Assembly (NCBI RefSeq): GCF_016919245.1
Contig: NZ_JAFEJA010000003.1
Location: 372,001 to 436,000 of the forward strand
DNA from: Streptomyces zhihengii
GTDB lineage: Bacteria > Actinomycetota > Actinomycetes > Streptomycetales > Streptomycetaceae
DNA length: 64,000 nt
Direction: 5' to 3'
A program made the position numbers and the translations under genes. The notes beneath the pieces were generated by a model. That model saw nothing but the letters and a program-made list of their open reading frames with translations, made no database searches and was not told the origin of the DNA. The stretch's first letter is position 1. Each line of letters starts with the position of its first letter. Shown here one piece after another: positions 1 through 8,844 of this stretch.

Positions 1-1035
1 GGGAATCCGTATGTCCTGCCATCGGCCGCGAGCCTCCAGTACTGGGTGTTTCAGGAAGTCCTCGATGTCGTTGACGCCGGCGGTGGCGATGCCGATCTCC
101 TCCAGCAGTTGGGTGGCCTCCTGGCTGTCGAGCTCCGCGAACCGGGCGGTCAGGAGGACGTTGAGTTCGGCGCGGTGAGCCACCCGGTCTGACGTGGTGG
201 CGAAGCGCTCGTCTTGGACAAGATCCGGGCGCTGCAGGAACCTCTCGCAGAGGGCAGCCCATTCACGCTCGTTCTGGACCGTGAGGAGGACATCTCTGCC
301 GTCGGCGGCGGTGTAGGCACCGTACGGGGCGATGGTGGCGTGCTGGGTGCCGATGCTCGGGGGCTGGGCTCCACTGTGCCGGGTGTAGTACGCGGGCTGG
401 CTCACCCACTCGGCCAGAGCCTCGAAGAGCGATACCTCGACCGCCCGGGCGATCCCCGTGGTGGCTCTCGTGAACAAGGCGGTGAGGATGCCCGTGTAGG
501 CGTACATGCCGGCGGCGATGTCCGCGATTGACACTCCTACCCGGGCAGATCCGTGCTCGTTGCCGGTGAGCGATACCAGGCCCGTCTGGCACTGCACGAG
601 CAGGTCGTACGCCTTGCGCTCTGCCCAGGGGCCGCTGGTGCCGTAGCCGGAGATGGAGCAGGGGATCAGCGAGGGGAAGCGGTCGGCAAGGGCCTCCGCG
701 CCCAGCCCCATCCGTGCGGCCGCGCCAGGCGCTAGGTTCTGAACGAACACATCTGCCTCGGCGAGCAGTTGCTCCAGAACCGTCAGGCCGACGTCAGACT
801 TGAGGTTGAGCGTCACCGACTCCTTGGAGCGGTTGAGCCATACGAAGTAGCTGGACTCGCCGTGCACGGTGGTGTCGTAGCGGCGGGCGAAGTCGCCGCC
901 TTCTGGGCGCTCCACCTTGATCACCCGGGCGCCGAGGTCGGCCAACTGGCGTGTGGCGAAGGGTGCGGCGACTGCCTGCTCAATGCTGATGACGGTGATT
1001 CCTGCCAGCGGGAGTGGTCCGGACTGGTCAGTCAT
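1..1035 (-). CDS. CaiB/BaiF family CoA-transferase, 3' end outside window
   Basis: The minus-strand frame is open from an ATG at 1035 through to the left edge, 345 codons, so the C-terminus is missing. It begins MTDQSGPLPLAGITVISIEQ and runs into the family's N-terminal pattern (GARVIKVERPEGGDFAR, then FVWLNRSKESV), followed by the central segments ISGYGTSGPW and APYGAYTAADGRDV. Such enzymes move CoA between acyl-CoA and a free carboxylic acid in class III CoA-transfer, using a catalytic Asp. It is divergent from the LysR gene at 1172, the usual arrangement for a regulated catabolic operon. With the downstream hydratase and acyl-CoA dehydrogenase it would activate a dicarboxylic or branched acid; the exact substrate is not visible. 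Confidence 0.9.
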   Translation of the reverse strand, partial: MTDQSGPLPLAGITVISIEQAVAAPFATRQLADLGARVIKVERPEGGDFARRYDTTVHGESSYFVWLNRSKESVTLNLKSDVGLTVLEQLLAEADVFVQNLAPGAAARMGLGAEALADRFPSLIPCSISGYGTSGPWAERKAYDLLVQCQTGLVSLTGNEHGSARVGVSIADIAAGMYAYTGILTALFTRATTGIARAVEVSLFEALAEWVSQPAYYTRHSGAQPPSIGTQHATIAPYGAYTAADGRDVLLTVQNEREWAALCERFLQRPDLVQDERFATTSDRVAHRAELNVLLTARFAELDSQEATQLLEEIGIATAGVNDIEDFLKHPVLEARGRWQDIRIP

Positions 1036-1171
1036 GGGATGCCTCCAGGAGGGCCGGGATTCAGCGCCAGCGGAACCATCATGGAGAGACATGTGCATAT
1101 ATGGGAAATAACAATTGCTGATGCGTCTATGCGTACCTCTAATAGGAATAGGCGTGAAGGGAGGTGCACGG

Positions 1172-2125
1172 GTGGACGTCAGACAGCTCAGAGCGATCGT
1201 CACAGTGGCTGAAGTGGGTAGCGTGACGCGGGCAGCGGAGGTGCTGCATCTGGTACAGCCAGCGGTCACCCGGCAGATCCGCACTCTGGAGCAGGAGCTC
1301 GGTGTTCCGCTCTTCGAGCGGACTGCCCAGGGAATGCGGCCCACAGAGGCCGGCGTGATCATGGTTGACCGGGCTCGGCGGGCGCTCAATGAGTTGGAGC
1401 GGGCCCGTGCCGAGGTCCAGCCGACGCTGGGGGAGGTGACCGGCATCGTCACCGTGGGGCTGCTGGACAGCACCAGCGACCTGCTGGCCGAGCCGCTGGT
1501 GACGGCCGTCGCTCGTGATCACCCCGGAGTGGTGCTGCGGTTGATGACCGCCTACTCCGGGCACCTGCAGCAGTGGCTCGACGACGGGGACCTCGATCTG
1601 GCTTTGCTGTACGACCTGGACAGCACCCCCTCGCTCAACACCAGGATCTTGGTCCGAGAGCGCCTATGGGTGGTCGCCCCGCCGTCGGCCGGTCTGCGTG
1701 CCGACGTTGCGGTGCCGCTCGCGGAAGCTGCCCGGCATCCGCTTGTCATGCCGGCTGCCGGGCATGCGCTACGCGGCCTTGTCGACGCCGCTGCTGCCCG
1801 GGCGGGCGTCGAAGTGAGGGTCGCCGTCCAGACGAACTCCCTGCGGGTGCAGAAGCAGCTTGTCCTGGCGGGCCACGGCTGGACGGTACTGCCCGGCGTG
1901 GGTATCGCCGACGATGCCGCCCTGGGGATCGTGAGCGCCGCCCCGCTGAGTGAGCCGGAAGTGTGGCGCTCGATTGTCCTGGCGGCAGCACGGTCCGGGC
2001 GTACCCCGCCTGCCGTTGTGACCGTCGCGGCCGAACTCGTGCGCCAGGTCGGCTCGGCAGTGGCTGGTGGCAGGTGGCCTTCTGCCTGGATTGAGGGAAC
2101 CGAGGGGCTGGCTGGCGGCGATTGA
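1172..2125 (+). CDS. LysR-family transcriptional regulator
   Basis: 317 aa from a GTG at 1172, chosen because GGGAGG at 1159-1164 sits seven bases upstream; an ATG at 1115 in the same frame has no such site. The N-terminus VDVRQLRAIVTVAEVGSVTR with the following AAEVLHLVQPAVTRQIRTLE is the classical LysR winged helix-turn-helix (residues 1-60). The rest is the two-lobed effector domain. It lies divergently from the CoA-transferase at 1035, with a 136-base intergenic region, and most likely controls it; LysR proteins usually sense a pathway intermediate. In known itaconate-degradation loci a LysR gene sits next to the CoA-transferase, hydratase and lyase genes, which fits this neighbourhood, but the effector is an inference. 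Confidence 0.92.
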   Translation: MDVRQLRAIVTVAEVGSVTRAAEVLHLVQPAVTRQIRTLEQELGVPLFERTAQGMRPTEAGVIMVDRARRALNELERARAEVQPTLGEVTGIVTVGLLDSTSDLLAEPLVTAVARDHPGVVLRLMTAYSGHLQQWLDDGDLDLALLYDLDSTPSLNTRILVRERLWVVAPPSAGLRADVAVPLAEAARHPLVMPAAGHALRGLVDAAAARAGVEVRVAVQTNSLRVQKQLVLAGHGWTVLPGVGIADDAALGIVSAAPLSEPEVWRSIVLAAARSGRTPPAVVTVAAELVRQVGSAVAGGRWPSAWIEGTEGLAGGD

Positions 2126-2312
2126 CACGGCCATGCGTCGTCGGGCATGCCCTCGCCTATAGCGTGTGTGCCCGTCGCGCCTATGCCCACATCTGATGCA
2201 CGCATCATGCCTTTCTATTGTGCGAACGAGGGCGTCGGTGTTCATGATGATTCCGGGTGGGCGGCCGGATCACCTGGTCCCCCGAAACCGTTCTGCACCG
2301 CTTGGAGGCACC

Positions 2313-3200
2313 GTGTCCGCTGTTCCCGGTGCCCGGCCGGAAACGCCGCCACTCAGCTCGTACATCGAGTCATGGTCACCTGGACCTGTGACGGATTCGG
2401 ACTCTCTGTGCAGCGGCCCGGTGGCGGCGCTGTCGGCTCTGCTGAATCTGCCTGCCCCGGTCGCTACCGCCGGTGACCCGCTCCCGCCGCTGTGGCACTG
2501 GCTCCACTTCCCGCGCTGGCCCGCTCATTGCGAACTCGGTGCCGACGGCCATCCGCTGCACGGGCGCTTCCTGCCGCCCGTTCCTCAGCGGCAGCGCATG
2601 TTGGCAGGCGGTCGCTGCGAGATCACCGAACCGCTCCGCCTCGGGGAACCTGCCGAGCGCACCAGTAGTCTGGCCGCGGTGACCAGCAAGCCGGGCCGGA
2701 GCGGCGAAATGCTCTTCGTCACCGAACGCAGAGAGTTCCGGCAGGGCGGCCGCCTGCGGCTGGTCGAGGAACAAGACGTCGTCTACCGCTCCGGGCGCGG
2801 CGCGGGACAGCACCCTCGCGTACTCGACGATTCTGCCTACCCGGATTTTGACGAACCGTGGCATCACTCGCTTCGGCCGGACCCGGCACTTCTGTTCCGC
2901 TTCAGCGCCCTGACCGCGAACGCGCACCGTATCCACTATGACGTCCCGTACTGCCGGGACGAGGAGGGCTATCCCGGGCTGGTCGTCCACGGACCCCTGC
3001 TGGCGCTGCTCATGTTCGAACTCATCCGTCTCCACGTCCCGTCCCGACAGGTGCGGAGCCTCTCCTACCGGCTTCGGATGCCGGTGTTCGCCGGCGAGCA
3101 TCTTGCGGCCTGCGGGGCGCCGTCCGACGACGGTGCCGATCTCCGCGTCGCCACCCATCGGGAGGCACGGCACGCCACGGCGCAGGTGGCCTTCAGATGA
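2313..3200 (+). CDS. FAS1-like/MaoC-type acyl-CoA hydratase (mesaconyl- or itaconyl-CoA hydratase-like)
   Basis: 295 aa from a GTG at 2313, preceded by GGAGG at 2304-2308; the frame is open further upstream but without coding character. The C-terminal half carries the hot-dog-fold hydratase pattern: FSALTANAHRIHYDVPYC followed by GYPGLVVHGPLLALLM, with the conserved Asn/His-Arg-Ile-His segment and the V-H-G-P motif that forms the acyl-CoA pocket. The N-terminal half (LWHWLHFPRW...DGHPLHGRFLPP) matches FAS1-like dehydratase domains of mesaconyl-C4-CoA and itaconyl-CoA hydratases. It would hydrate an enoyl-CoA made by the neighbouring CoA-transferase. Downstream lies a probable lyase relic. Hydroxyacyl-ACP dehydratase-type alternatives cannot be excluded. 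Confidence 0.82.
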   Translation: MSAVPGARPETPPLSSYIESWSPGPVTDSDSLCSGPVAALSALLNLPAPVATAGDPLPPLWHWLHFPRWPAHCELGADGHPLHGRFLPPVPQRQRMLAGGRCEITEPLRLGEPAERTSSLAAVTSKPGRSGEMLFVTERREFRQGGRLRLVEEQDVVYRSGRGAGQHPRVLDDSAYPDFDEPWHHSLRPDPALLFRFSALTANAHRIHYDVPYCRDEEGYPGLVVHGPLLALLMFELIRLHVPSRQVRSLSYRLRMPVFAGEHLAACGAPSDDGADLRVATHREARHATAQVAFR

Positions 3201-3217
3201 GAGGCGCCATGACCGTT

Positions 3218-3420
3218 CACCACCGCCGTACGGGACATTGAGGTGCTGCGCGACGACATCGCCTTCGCCCGGCGACGTGGCTTGACCGGCAAGGTGTGTG
3301 CCCATCCCGCCCGACACCGTCGAGTCCTCGTGGGTTCATGCCTTCGACCGGGATTGCGGGGTGGGCGCTGCAGCCTGGACCCGAGCCCACGGCATGGCGA
3401 CGCGGCGGGGTGGCAGCGGC
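3218..3420 (+). pseudogene. Relic of a CitE/HpcH-type CoA lyase C-terminus
   Basis: Directly after the hydratase, one frame reads TTAVRDIEVLRDDI, then AFARRRGLTGKVCAHP. This resembles the end of the CitE/HpcH aldolase fold, where a D-x-L-x-x-x-x-x-x-A-R-x-x-G-F-x-G-K-x-x-I-H-P segment precedes the last helices. Nothing upstream of it matches the N-terminal barrel and the frame breaks up after about 30 residues, so only a fragment remains. A CoA lyase is the expected third enzyme of an itaconate- or citramalate-type pathway with the neighbouring CoA-transferase and hydratase. The match is short, so the identification is tentative. From here to 3687 I see no other gene. Confidence 0.42.
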
Positions 3421-3687
3421 CACCGGGGTGCTTGACCGGTGGTGGCTCCGTCGTTCGGAGATGGTGTGCGGGCTACGCCGAGAACGCAGGTTCGGCTGGC
3501 GCGCTGCCGGCAGGATCGCTGGTTGCGCACGCAGTGTCGATTGAGCTGCCTGCCGCACCGTGGGGCGAGCATGTCCGACCTATTGCTGGCCGGTCGTCCA
3601 TGCTGCCGCACGCCGCTGCGCCGATTCCCATACGGGTCTGCCCGCGTGCCGGCCGCAGTGCCGGCCCGAGATCCAGCGTCGCGAAAC

Positions 3688-4839
3688 TCAGCGCGGGATG
3701 GGGTTGCGGCCGATGAGCTGCTTGACGATCACGTTGCGCTGGATCTCGTTGGTGCCCTCGCCCACGATCATCAGTGGTGCGTCGCGGAAGTAGCGCTCGA
3801 TGTCGAACTCCGACGAATACCCGTAGCCCCCGTGGATCCTCACGGCGTTGAGGGCGATCTCCATGGCCGTTTCCGAGGCGAACAGCTTCGCCATGCCTGC
3901 CTCCATGTCCACCCGGGCGCCGTCGTCGTAGCGGCGGGCTGCGAACAGAGTGAGCTGTCGGGCGGCTTCGAGCTTGGTGGCCATGTCGGCCAGGTAGTTG
4001 CCGATGGACTGGTGCTTCCAGATCGGTTTCCCGAATGATTCCCTCTCCTGCGCGTAGCGCAGTGAGTCCTCCAGCGCGGCTCGGCCCACGCCCAGGGCGC
4101 GTGCGGCTACCTGGATCCGGCCGATCTCCAGCCCCCGCATCATCTGGGCGAAGCCCTCGCCCTCAGCGGTGCCGAGCAGGGCCTGTGCGGGCACGCGCAT
4201 GTTCTCGAAGACGAGCTCCGATGTCTCCACGCCCTTGTAGCCGAGTTTGTGGAGATCTCTGGAGACTGTCAGGCCCTCTCCCTTCTCGACCAGCAGAAGG
4301 GAGATGCCCTTGTGGGCTGGCTCGGCGGACGGGTCCGTCTTGCAGAGGAGGGCGACGAGGCCTGCGTGTCGGGCGTTGGAGATCCACATCTTGGAACCGT
4401 TGATGACGTATTCGTCGTCTTGGGCGTGCGCGACCGTACGCATGGCCTGGAGGTCGGATCCGCCGCCCGGTTCGGTCAGGGCCATGGTGGCGCGCAGTTC
4501 GCCCGTGGCGAGCCGCGGCAGGTATTTGTCCTTCTGCTCTTGGGTGCCGAAGTCCAGGATCAACTTGGCGACGACAGTGTGACCGCCCATGGCGCCGGAC
4601 AGGCTCATCCAGCCGCGGGCCAGTTCCTCGGTGACCAGTACGTAGCACGCCGCGCTGACGCGTCCGAAACCCCACGGCTCGGGTACGGCGAGTCCGTAGA
4701 TCCCGAGTTCCTTCATGCCGTCGATGAGTTTCTCCGGGTAGACGTCACCCGCTTCGAGGTCGTGCGCCACCGGTTTGACCTCGGAGTCGACGAACCGCTG
4801 GACCACACGTACGAAGTCGTACTCTTCCGTCGAGAGCAC
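3688..4839 (-). CDS. Acyl-CoA dehydrogenase
   Basis: 383 aa, full length for the family. It has the FAD and substrate signatures in order: ATMALTEPGGGSDLQAMRT near residue 120, WISNARHAGL near 155, GFAQMMRGLEIGRIQVAARA near 235, and RIHGGYGYSSEFDIERYFRDA near the C-terminus. The catalytic glutamate is present in IVGEGTNEIQRN. It oxidises an acyl-CoA to the enoyl-CoA and passes electrons to ETF. The gene is convergent with the hydratase/lyase genes and ends about 490 bases from the hydratase. Upstream, 4866-4876 (GATATTGCATC) is a one-mismatch version of the GATA-N3-TATC motif found in the amine cluster, so it might be a weak member of that regulon. Confidence 0.95.
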   Translation of the reverse strand: MLSTEEYDFVRVVQRFVDSEVKPVAHDLEAGDVYPEKLIDGMKELGIYGLAVPEPWGFGRVSAACYVLVTEELARGWMSLSGAMGGHTVVAKLILDFGTQEQKDKYLPRLATGELRATMALTEPGGGSDLQAMRTVAHAQDDEYVINGSKMWISNARHAGLVALLCKTDPSAEPAHKGISLLLVEKGEGLTVSRDLHKLGYKGVETSELVFENMRVPAQALLGTAEGEGFAQMMRGLEIGRIQVAARALGVGRAALEDSLRYAQERESFGKPIWKHQSIGNYLADMATKLEAARQLTLFAARRYDDGARVDMEAGMAKLFASETAMEIALNAVRIHGGYGYSSEFDIERYFRDAPLMIVGEGTNEIQRNVIVKQLIGRNPIPR

Positions 4840-4964
4840 AGGCTACTCCCCTCAAGTCATACCCTGATATTGCATCATTCTGAGAATTGTCCGAATAAGG
4901 GAACTTCCTCGGGAAGTGGCCACGCGCATGCTCCTGGCTCCGTCTCTGGGTGACGGAGCCCCCC

Positions 4965-6233
4965 TCAGCCTGCGAGTTCCGAGGCCAGGGCGTCGTAGAA
5001 GATGGCGATTGCCTGGTCGAGCTCTTCTCGGGAGGCGATGAGCGGGGGCATCCAGCGAACGGCGGTCCCCTGAGTGCCGGCCGTTGTCAGGATGAGATGC
5101 CGTTCGAAGCAGGCTGCGACGATCCGCTGGGTGACGGCGGGGTCGGTGAACTCGATGGCCAGCATCAGCCCGAGACCACGGACATCGGCGACGGCGTCGG
5201 GGTGGGCCGCCTGGATCCTGAGCAACGCGTCGCGCAGGACCTGTGCCAGGGACCGGACGTGTTCGAGTGCACCCGGCGCGGTGAGCACGTCGATGGTGGC
5301 GAGGGCTGCGGCGCAGGCGACCGCGTTTCCGCCGTAGGTGCCGCCGTGAGAACCGGGGATCCATGACCGCATGACGGAGGCTCGCGCGCCAACGGCGCTC
5401 AGCGGCATGCCGGATGCGATGCCCTTTGCCAGGAGCATGATGTCCGGCTCGATGTCGTACTGCTCGATCGCGAACATGGTGCCTGTGCGCCCGAAGCCCG
5501 ATTGGACCTCGTCGATGACGAGCAGGATCCCGTGCTCGTCACAGATCTCGCGGAGTCCGCGAAGGAACGCTGGGGGCGCGGGACGGTAGCCGCCTTCACC
5601 CTGGACGGGTTCGATCACGAATGCCGCGATGTCGGAGGGGTCGCACGTCGACTTCAGGAGCCGGCCCAGGTCGGTGAGGCACCGCTCCGTCTCCACGTCG
5701 GATGCCTGTCCGCCGGTCAGGTCCGGGAACGGGGCGATGAAGACGCCGGCGGGCAGTGGCTGGGCGTTGACCCGGTAGACCGCTTTGGATGTGGTCATCG
5801 CGGCGGTGAGATGGGTGCGGCCGTGGAACGACCCCTGGAAGACCACCACACTGGTCCGGCCGGTCGCCTGCTTCGCGAGCTTGACTCCGGCCTCGACGGC
5901 TTCCGCGCCGGAGTTGCTGAAGAAGAACTGCTCGATGGAATCCGGTGTGAGTTCGGCCAGCCGGTCGGCGAGCGGCGCCAGCAGGTCGTGCTGGTAGCAG
6001 TTGACCTGCGCGTGGATGATCCTCCCCGCCTGCCGGCGGACAGCCTCCACGACGTGGGGGTGGGAGTGGCCGGTGGAACAGACGGCGATGCCGGCGGTGA
6101 AGTCCAGGTAACGCTGTCCGTCGGACGTCTCCACCCAGGCTCCGGATCCGGAGGTGACGTCCAGCTCAGTGATCCGTCCCCATACGCCGGAGAGTGCCGA
6201 GGTCGGCGGCGTGATGTTTTGCGTGGTGGACAT
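4965..6233 (-). CDS. Class III (4-aminobutyrate-type) aminotransferase
   Basis: 422 aa from an ATG at 6233 with GAGGAG just upstream. Class III PLP aminotransferase features appear in order: YLDFTAGIAVCSTGHSHPHV near residue 40, FFFSNSGAEAVEAGVKLAKQ near 95, the PLP-contact segment LVIDEVQSGFGRTG near 225, and the Schiff-base lysine in LLAKGIASGMPLSA. The closest functional type is GABA or omega-amino acid:2-oxoglutarate aminotransferase, which gives a semialdehyde. It is divergent from the GntR gene; a GATA-AAG-TATC palindrome (6276-6286) lies about 43 bases upstream of its start. With the two aldehyde dehydrogenases it would deaminate an amine-derived omega-amino compound and oxidise the product. 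Confidence 0.92.
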   Translation of the reverse strand: MSTTQNITPPTSALSGVWGRITELDVTSGSGAWVETSDGQRYLDFTAGIAVCSTGHSHPHVVEAVRRQAGRIIHAQVNCYQHDLLAPLADRLAELTPDSIEQFFFSNSGAEAVEAGVKLAKQATGRTSVVVFQGSFHGRTHLTAAMTTSKAVYRVNAQPLPAGVFIAPFPDLTGGQASDVETERCLTDLGRLLKSTCDPSDIAAFVIEPVQGEGGYRPAPPAFLRGLREICDEHGILLVIDEVQSGFGRTGTMFAIEQYDIEPDIMLLAKGIASGMPLSAVGARASVMRSWIPGSHGGTYGGNAVACAAALATIDVLTAPGALEHVRSLAQVLRDALLRIQAAHPDAVADVRGLGLMLAIEFTDPAVTQRIVAACFERHLILTTAGTQGTAVRWMPPLIASREELDQAIAIFYDALASELAG

Positions 6234-6274
6234 GGCGGCTCCTCGACGGAAAGCTGGCCCACATGTTTTATATA

Positions 6275-6287
6275 CGATAAAGTATCG
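6275..6287. promoter_or_regulatory. GATA-N3-TATC palindrome, aminotransferase/GntR promoter region
   Basis: CGATAAAGTATCG is a perfect 5-bp inverted repeat around three bases, in an AT-rich patch (TTTATATACGATAAAG) that stands out from the GC-rich surroundings. It lies between the divergent aminotransferase (start 6233) and GntR gene (start 6391). The same core recurs at 8801-8811 and 16988-16998. GntR/FadR-type regulators commonly bind short palindromes near their own gene, so the neighbouring GntR protein is the obvious candidate; the assignment is inferred. Confidence 0.65.
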
Positions 6288-6390
6288 CGGTGAGGCCGAC
6301 ACGGTAGCATGCCCCGTGGTGGCGGTCGATCCGGCCTCCGGGATGTGAGAGATCGCTGCCTCCGACGGCGGACAACGAGATTGCGGAGTG

Positions 6391-7092
6391 ATGGACCGAC
6401 ACGTGCACCTCAAGTCACGGCAACCGGCGCGCCGAGTGCTGCGAGAGGATGTCGCCGACGCCATCCGCAACGGCATCATGGTCGGTGAGCTGCGTCGGGG
6501 TAGTCGCCTTGACGTCACTGGTCTGGCCAATGACCTCGACGTGAGTCAACTCCCCGTCCGTGAGGCTCTCATCTCTCTTGCGGCGGAGGGGCTGGTCCGC
6601 GCAGTGCCTCGCCGCGGGTACTACGTCGAGGAGCTCGCCCCTGTCGACGTCCTCGATCACTACGAGATCTACGGAAAGATCTCGGGCATTGCCGCCGCGC
6701 GCGCGTCGAGGCTGCTGACAGATCAGGACATCGACGAACTGCAGGCACTCAACGACCGCATGCGCACCGTTGAGGACCAGGGCCAGCAGGAAGAACTGAA
6801 CAACGAGATCCACAGCCGGATCAACCGGGCCGGCAGTTCGCGCCGACTGCGGTCGGTGCTCCGTCCCCTGGCGCACGGGATGGACGTGCGTTTCGGCGTG
6901 ATCATCCCCGGGTGGCAGGCCAATGCCGCGGACGAGCACGACGCGATCATCGCTGCGCTTCGGGCGCGGGACACCGAAGCGGTCCGGTCGGCCATGGAGC
7001 ACCACCTCAGCGTCAACGGCCAGCGGGCCGTCGACGCACTCACCCGTGCGGGCTTCTTCGTCACTCATGATGAGGAGGGCGCCGCGCCCTGA
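6391..7092 (+). CDS. GntR-family (FCD type) transcriptional regulator
   Basis: 233 aa from the ATG at 6391; a GTG directly before it (6388) is an equally possible start. Residues about 10-75 form the GntR winged helix (VLREDVADAIRNGIMVGELR, later SQLPVREALISLAAEGLV, then VPRRGYYV). The remainder is an all-helical FCD effector domain with HYEIYGKISGIAAARASRL and a C-terminal DEHDAIIAALRARDTEAVRS helix pair. FCD proteins usually sense small carboxylic acids. It is divergent from the aminotransferase and 14 bases upstream of an aldehyde dehydrogenase, so it probably regulates both and, through the shared palindrome, the oxygenase and gamma-glutamyl ligase operons. Confidence 0.93.
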   Translation: MDRHVHLKSRQPARRVLREDVADAIRNGIMVGELRRGSRLDVTGLANDLDVSQLPVREALISLAAEGLVRAVPRRGYYVEELAPVDVLDHYEIYGKISGIAAARASRLLTDQDIDELQALNDRMRTVEDQGQQEELNNEIHSRINRAGSSRRLRSVLRPLAHGMDVRFGVIIPGWQANAADEHDAIIAALRARDTEAVRSAMEHHLSVNGQRAVDALTRAGFFVTHDEEGAAP

Positions 7093-7106
7093 ACCGAAGG
7101 GCCCTC

Positions 7107-8573
7107 ATGCGCGCGGAACACTGGATCAACGGGAAGGCGACAGCGCCAACCGGATCCCGCTACCTTGCCACCTTCGACCCGATGACGACGCGTCCCTGGG
7201 CTGAGATCGCCCGGGGCGACGCACAGGACGTCGAAGCTGCCGTGCAGGCCGCGAACGACGCCCATCCGGCCTGGCTGGCCCTCGGTCCCTCCCGCCGGGC
7301 AGAGATCCTTTGGCGTATGGGCGATGTCATCGCGGACCACGCCGACGAACTCGCCGCCCTAGAATCACGCGACGCCGGCAAGGTCATCCGTGAGGTCAAG
7401 GGGCAACACCTGAGCATGCGGGCGTGGTTCCACTACTACGCCACGCTGGCACTGCACAACGAGGGCCGCTCGATTCCCCTCGACTCACCCCACATCACGG
7501 CCTATACGACGCGTGAGCCGTTCGGGGTCATCGGAGTCATCCCCGCCTTCAACTCCCCCGTCCTGCTAGGTGCGATGAGCATCGCACCGGGTCTCGCCGC
7601 GGGAAACACCGTGGTGGTCAAGTCCCCCGAGGTCAACGCTCTGTCGCTGAGCCGCGTGGCAGAACTGTCCAAGCAGGCCGGACTCCCCGACGGCTGTCTG
7701 AACGTGGTGCACGGCTACGGAGCCGAAGCCGGGGACGCACTTGTCGTGCACCCGCTCGTACGCAAGATCTTCTTCACCGGCGGGCCGGACTCGGCCAGGA
7801 TCGTCACCGGACGGGCAGCTGAACACCTCAAGCCTGTCGTTACTGAACTCGGCGGCAAGTCCGCCAACATCTTCTTCCCCGACGTACGGGTCGACGACGT
7901 CGCCAACGGTGTGATCGCCGGCATCTTCGCCGCGGCGGGGCAGACGTGTGTCGCGGGCTCCCGCCTGCTGGTTCACCGGAGCATCGCCGATGAACTGGTC
8001 TCGGCGGTCGCCGCGCGGGCACGGCGAATCGTTCTCGGCGACCCGACCGATCCGTCGACCGAGATGGGCCCGATCTCGCAGGAGAAGATCCTCACGGGCG
8101 TACGGGCAGGTGTCACGGCTGCCCTGGACCAAGGCGCGGAACTGGTGGCCGGGGGACCCGACAGCCCGACCCCGGGCGGTGGCTGGTTCTACGCACCGAC
8201 CGTACTGGGCGATGTCACCACCACGATGGACGTGTTCTCGCAGGAACTCTTCGGGCCGGTGCTCGCCGTGACGACCTTCGACACGGAGGAGGAAGCGGTC
8301 GCGATCGCCAACGCCACCGAGTTCGGTCTCGCCGCCGGAATCTGGACCAACGACCTCGGGCGTGCACATCGTGTGGCTCGCCAGATGGTCGCCGGCACCG
8401 CCTGGATCAACACCTACCGGGCCATGAACTTCTCGATGCCGTTCGGCGGTACCAAGGCGTCCGGCTACGGCAGGGTCAACGGCATGGACGGGTTCGCAGA
8501 GTTCACTCAGTCGAAGGCGATCTGGGTCAACACCGATCCCACCCCTGTAGGCGACCCGTTCGTGCTGCGCTAG
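7107..8573 (+). CDS. NAD(P)-dependent aldehyde dehydrogenase
   Basis: 488 aa, complete. The fold signatures are in order: PAFNSPVLLGAMSIAPGLAA (equivalent of the P-W-N-x-P segment), the cofactor-site lysine in NTVVVKSPE, FTGGPDSARIV, the general base Glu in VTELGGKSANIFF, and the catalytic Cys in AAGQTCVAGSRLLVH. C-terminal QELFGPVLAVTTFD and MPFGGTKASGYGR are also standard. It would oxidise an aldehyde made by the aminotransferase, alcohol dehydrogenase or oxygenase nearby. It starts 14 bases after the GntR gene and is probably cotranscribed with it. The substrate cannot be read from sequence; benzaldehyde, semialdehyde and betaine-aldehyde types all have this pattern. Confidence 0.95.
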   Translation: MRAEHWINGKATAPTGSRYLATFDPMTTRPWAEIARGDAQDVEAAVQAANDAHPAWLALGPSRRAEILWRMGDVIADHADELAALESRDAGKVIREVKGQHLSMRAWFHYYATLALHNEGRSIPLDSPHITAYTTREPFGVIGVIPAFNSPVLLGAMSIAPGLAAGNTVVVKSPEVNALSLSRVAELSKQAGLPDGCLNVVHGYGAEAGDALVVHPLVRKIFFTGGPDSARIVTGRAAEHLKPVVTELGGKSANIFFPDVRVDDVANGVIAGIFAAAGQTCVAGSRLLVHRSIADELVSAVAARARRIVLGDPTDPSTEMGPISQEKILTGVRAGVTAALDQGAELVAGGPDSPTPGGGWFYAPTVLGDVTTTMDVFSQELFGPVLAVTTFDTEEEAVAIANATEFGLAAGIWTNDLGRAHRVARQMVAGTAWINTYRAMNFSMPFGGTKASGYGRVNGMDGFAEFTQSKAIWVNTDPTPVGDPFVLR

Positions 8574-8800
8574 TCGCCCCTGGCCGGTAGCGGCAGGGCG
8601 CAGTGAGTGCCCCGGGGGCCTTGTGCCCGGTCGGTATGCCCGTTACCGGCCAGGTCCACGCGGTCCTTCTGCAGGGCGGTATTGACAGCGGCCAGAGGAG
8701 GGAGGGCCTCCGGCCCCTGGTGGCGTCAGCGGTACCCCCGATCAGATCACCCCGCCTGTTGGCCTGCAGAAGTCGGACCTGCGTGCGGACCGCGATGTTT

Positions 8801-8811
8801 GATATCTTATC
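8801..8811. promoter_or_regulatory. GATA-N3-TATC palindrome upstream of the reductase/oxygenase operon
   Basis: GATATCTTATC, centred about 39 bases before the reductase start, repeats the palindrome seen at 6275-6287 and 16988-16998. The position suits an operator over the promoter or transcription start. The segment is AT-rich inside a GC-rich intergenic region of about 270 bases. Confidence 0.62.
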
Positions 8812-8844
8812 GAGATTCGTTTGCGAACGAAGGGGCCTCCCGTG

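Noticed and set aside
3243..3716. 157-codon plus-strand frame after the hydratase
   Set aside because: Only its first 30 residues resemble a lyase C-terminus; the remainder has no family pattern and is probably not translated.
4866..4876. GATATTGCATC upstream of the acyl-CoA dehydrogenase as a fourth operator
   Set aside because: One half-site is mismatched and the gene belongs to a different pathway; mentioned as a possible weak site but not annotated.
8580..8653. 10-bp inverted repeat (CTGGCCGGTA ... TACCGGCCAG) after the first aldehyde dehydrogenase
   Set aside because: The loop of 54 bases is too long for a convincing terminator; not listed as a feature.
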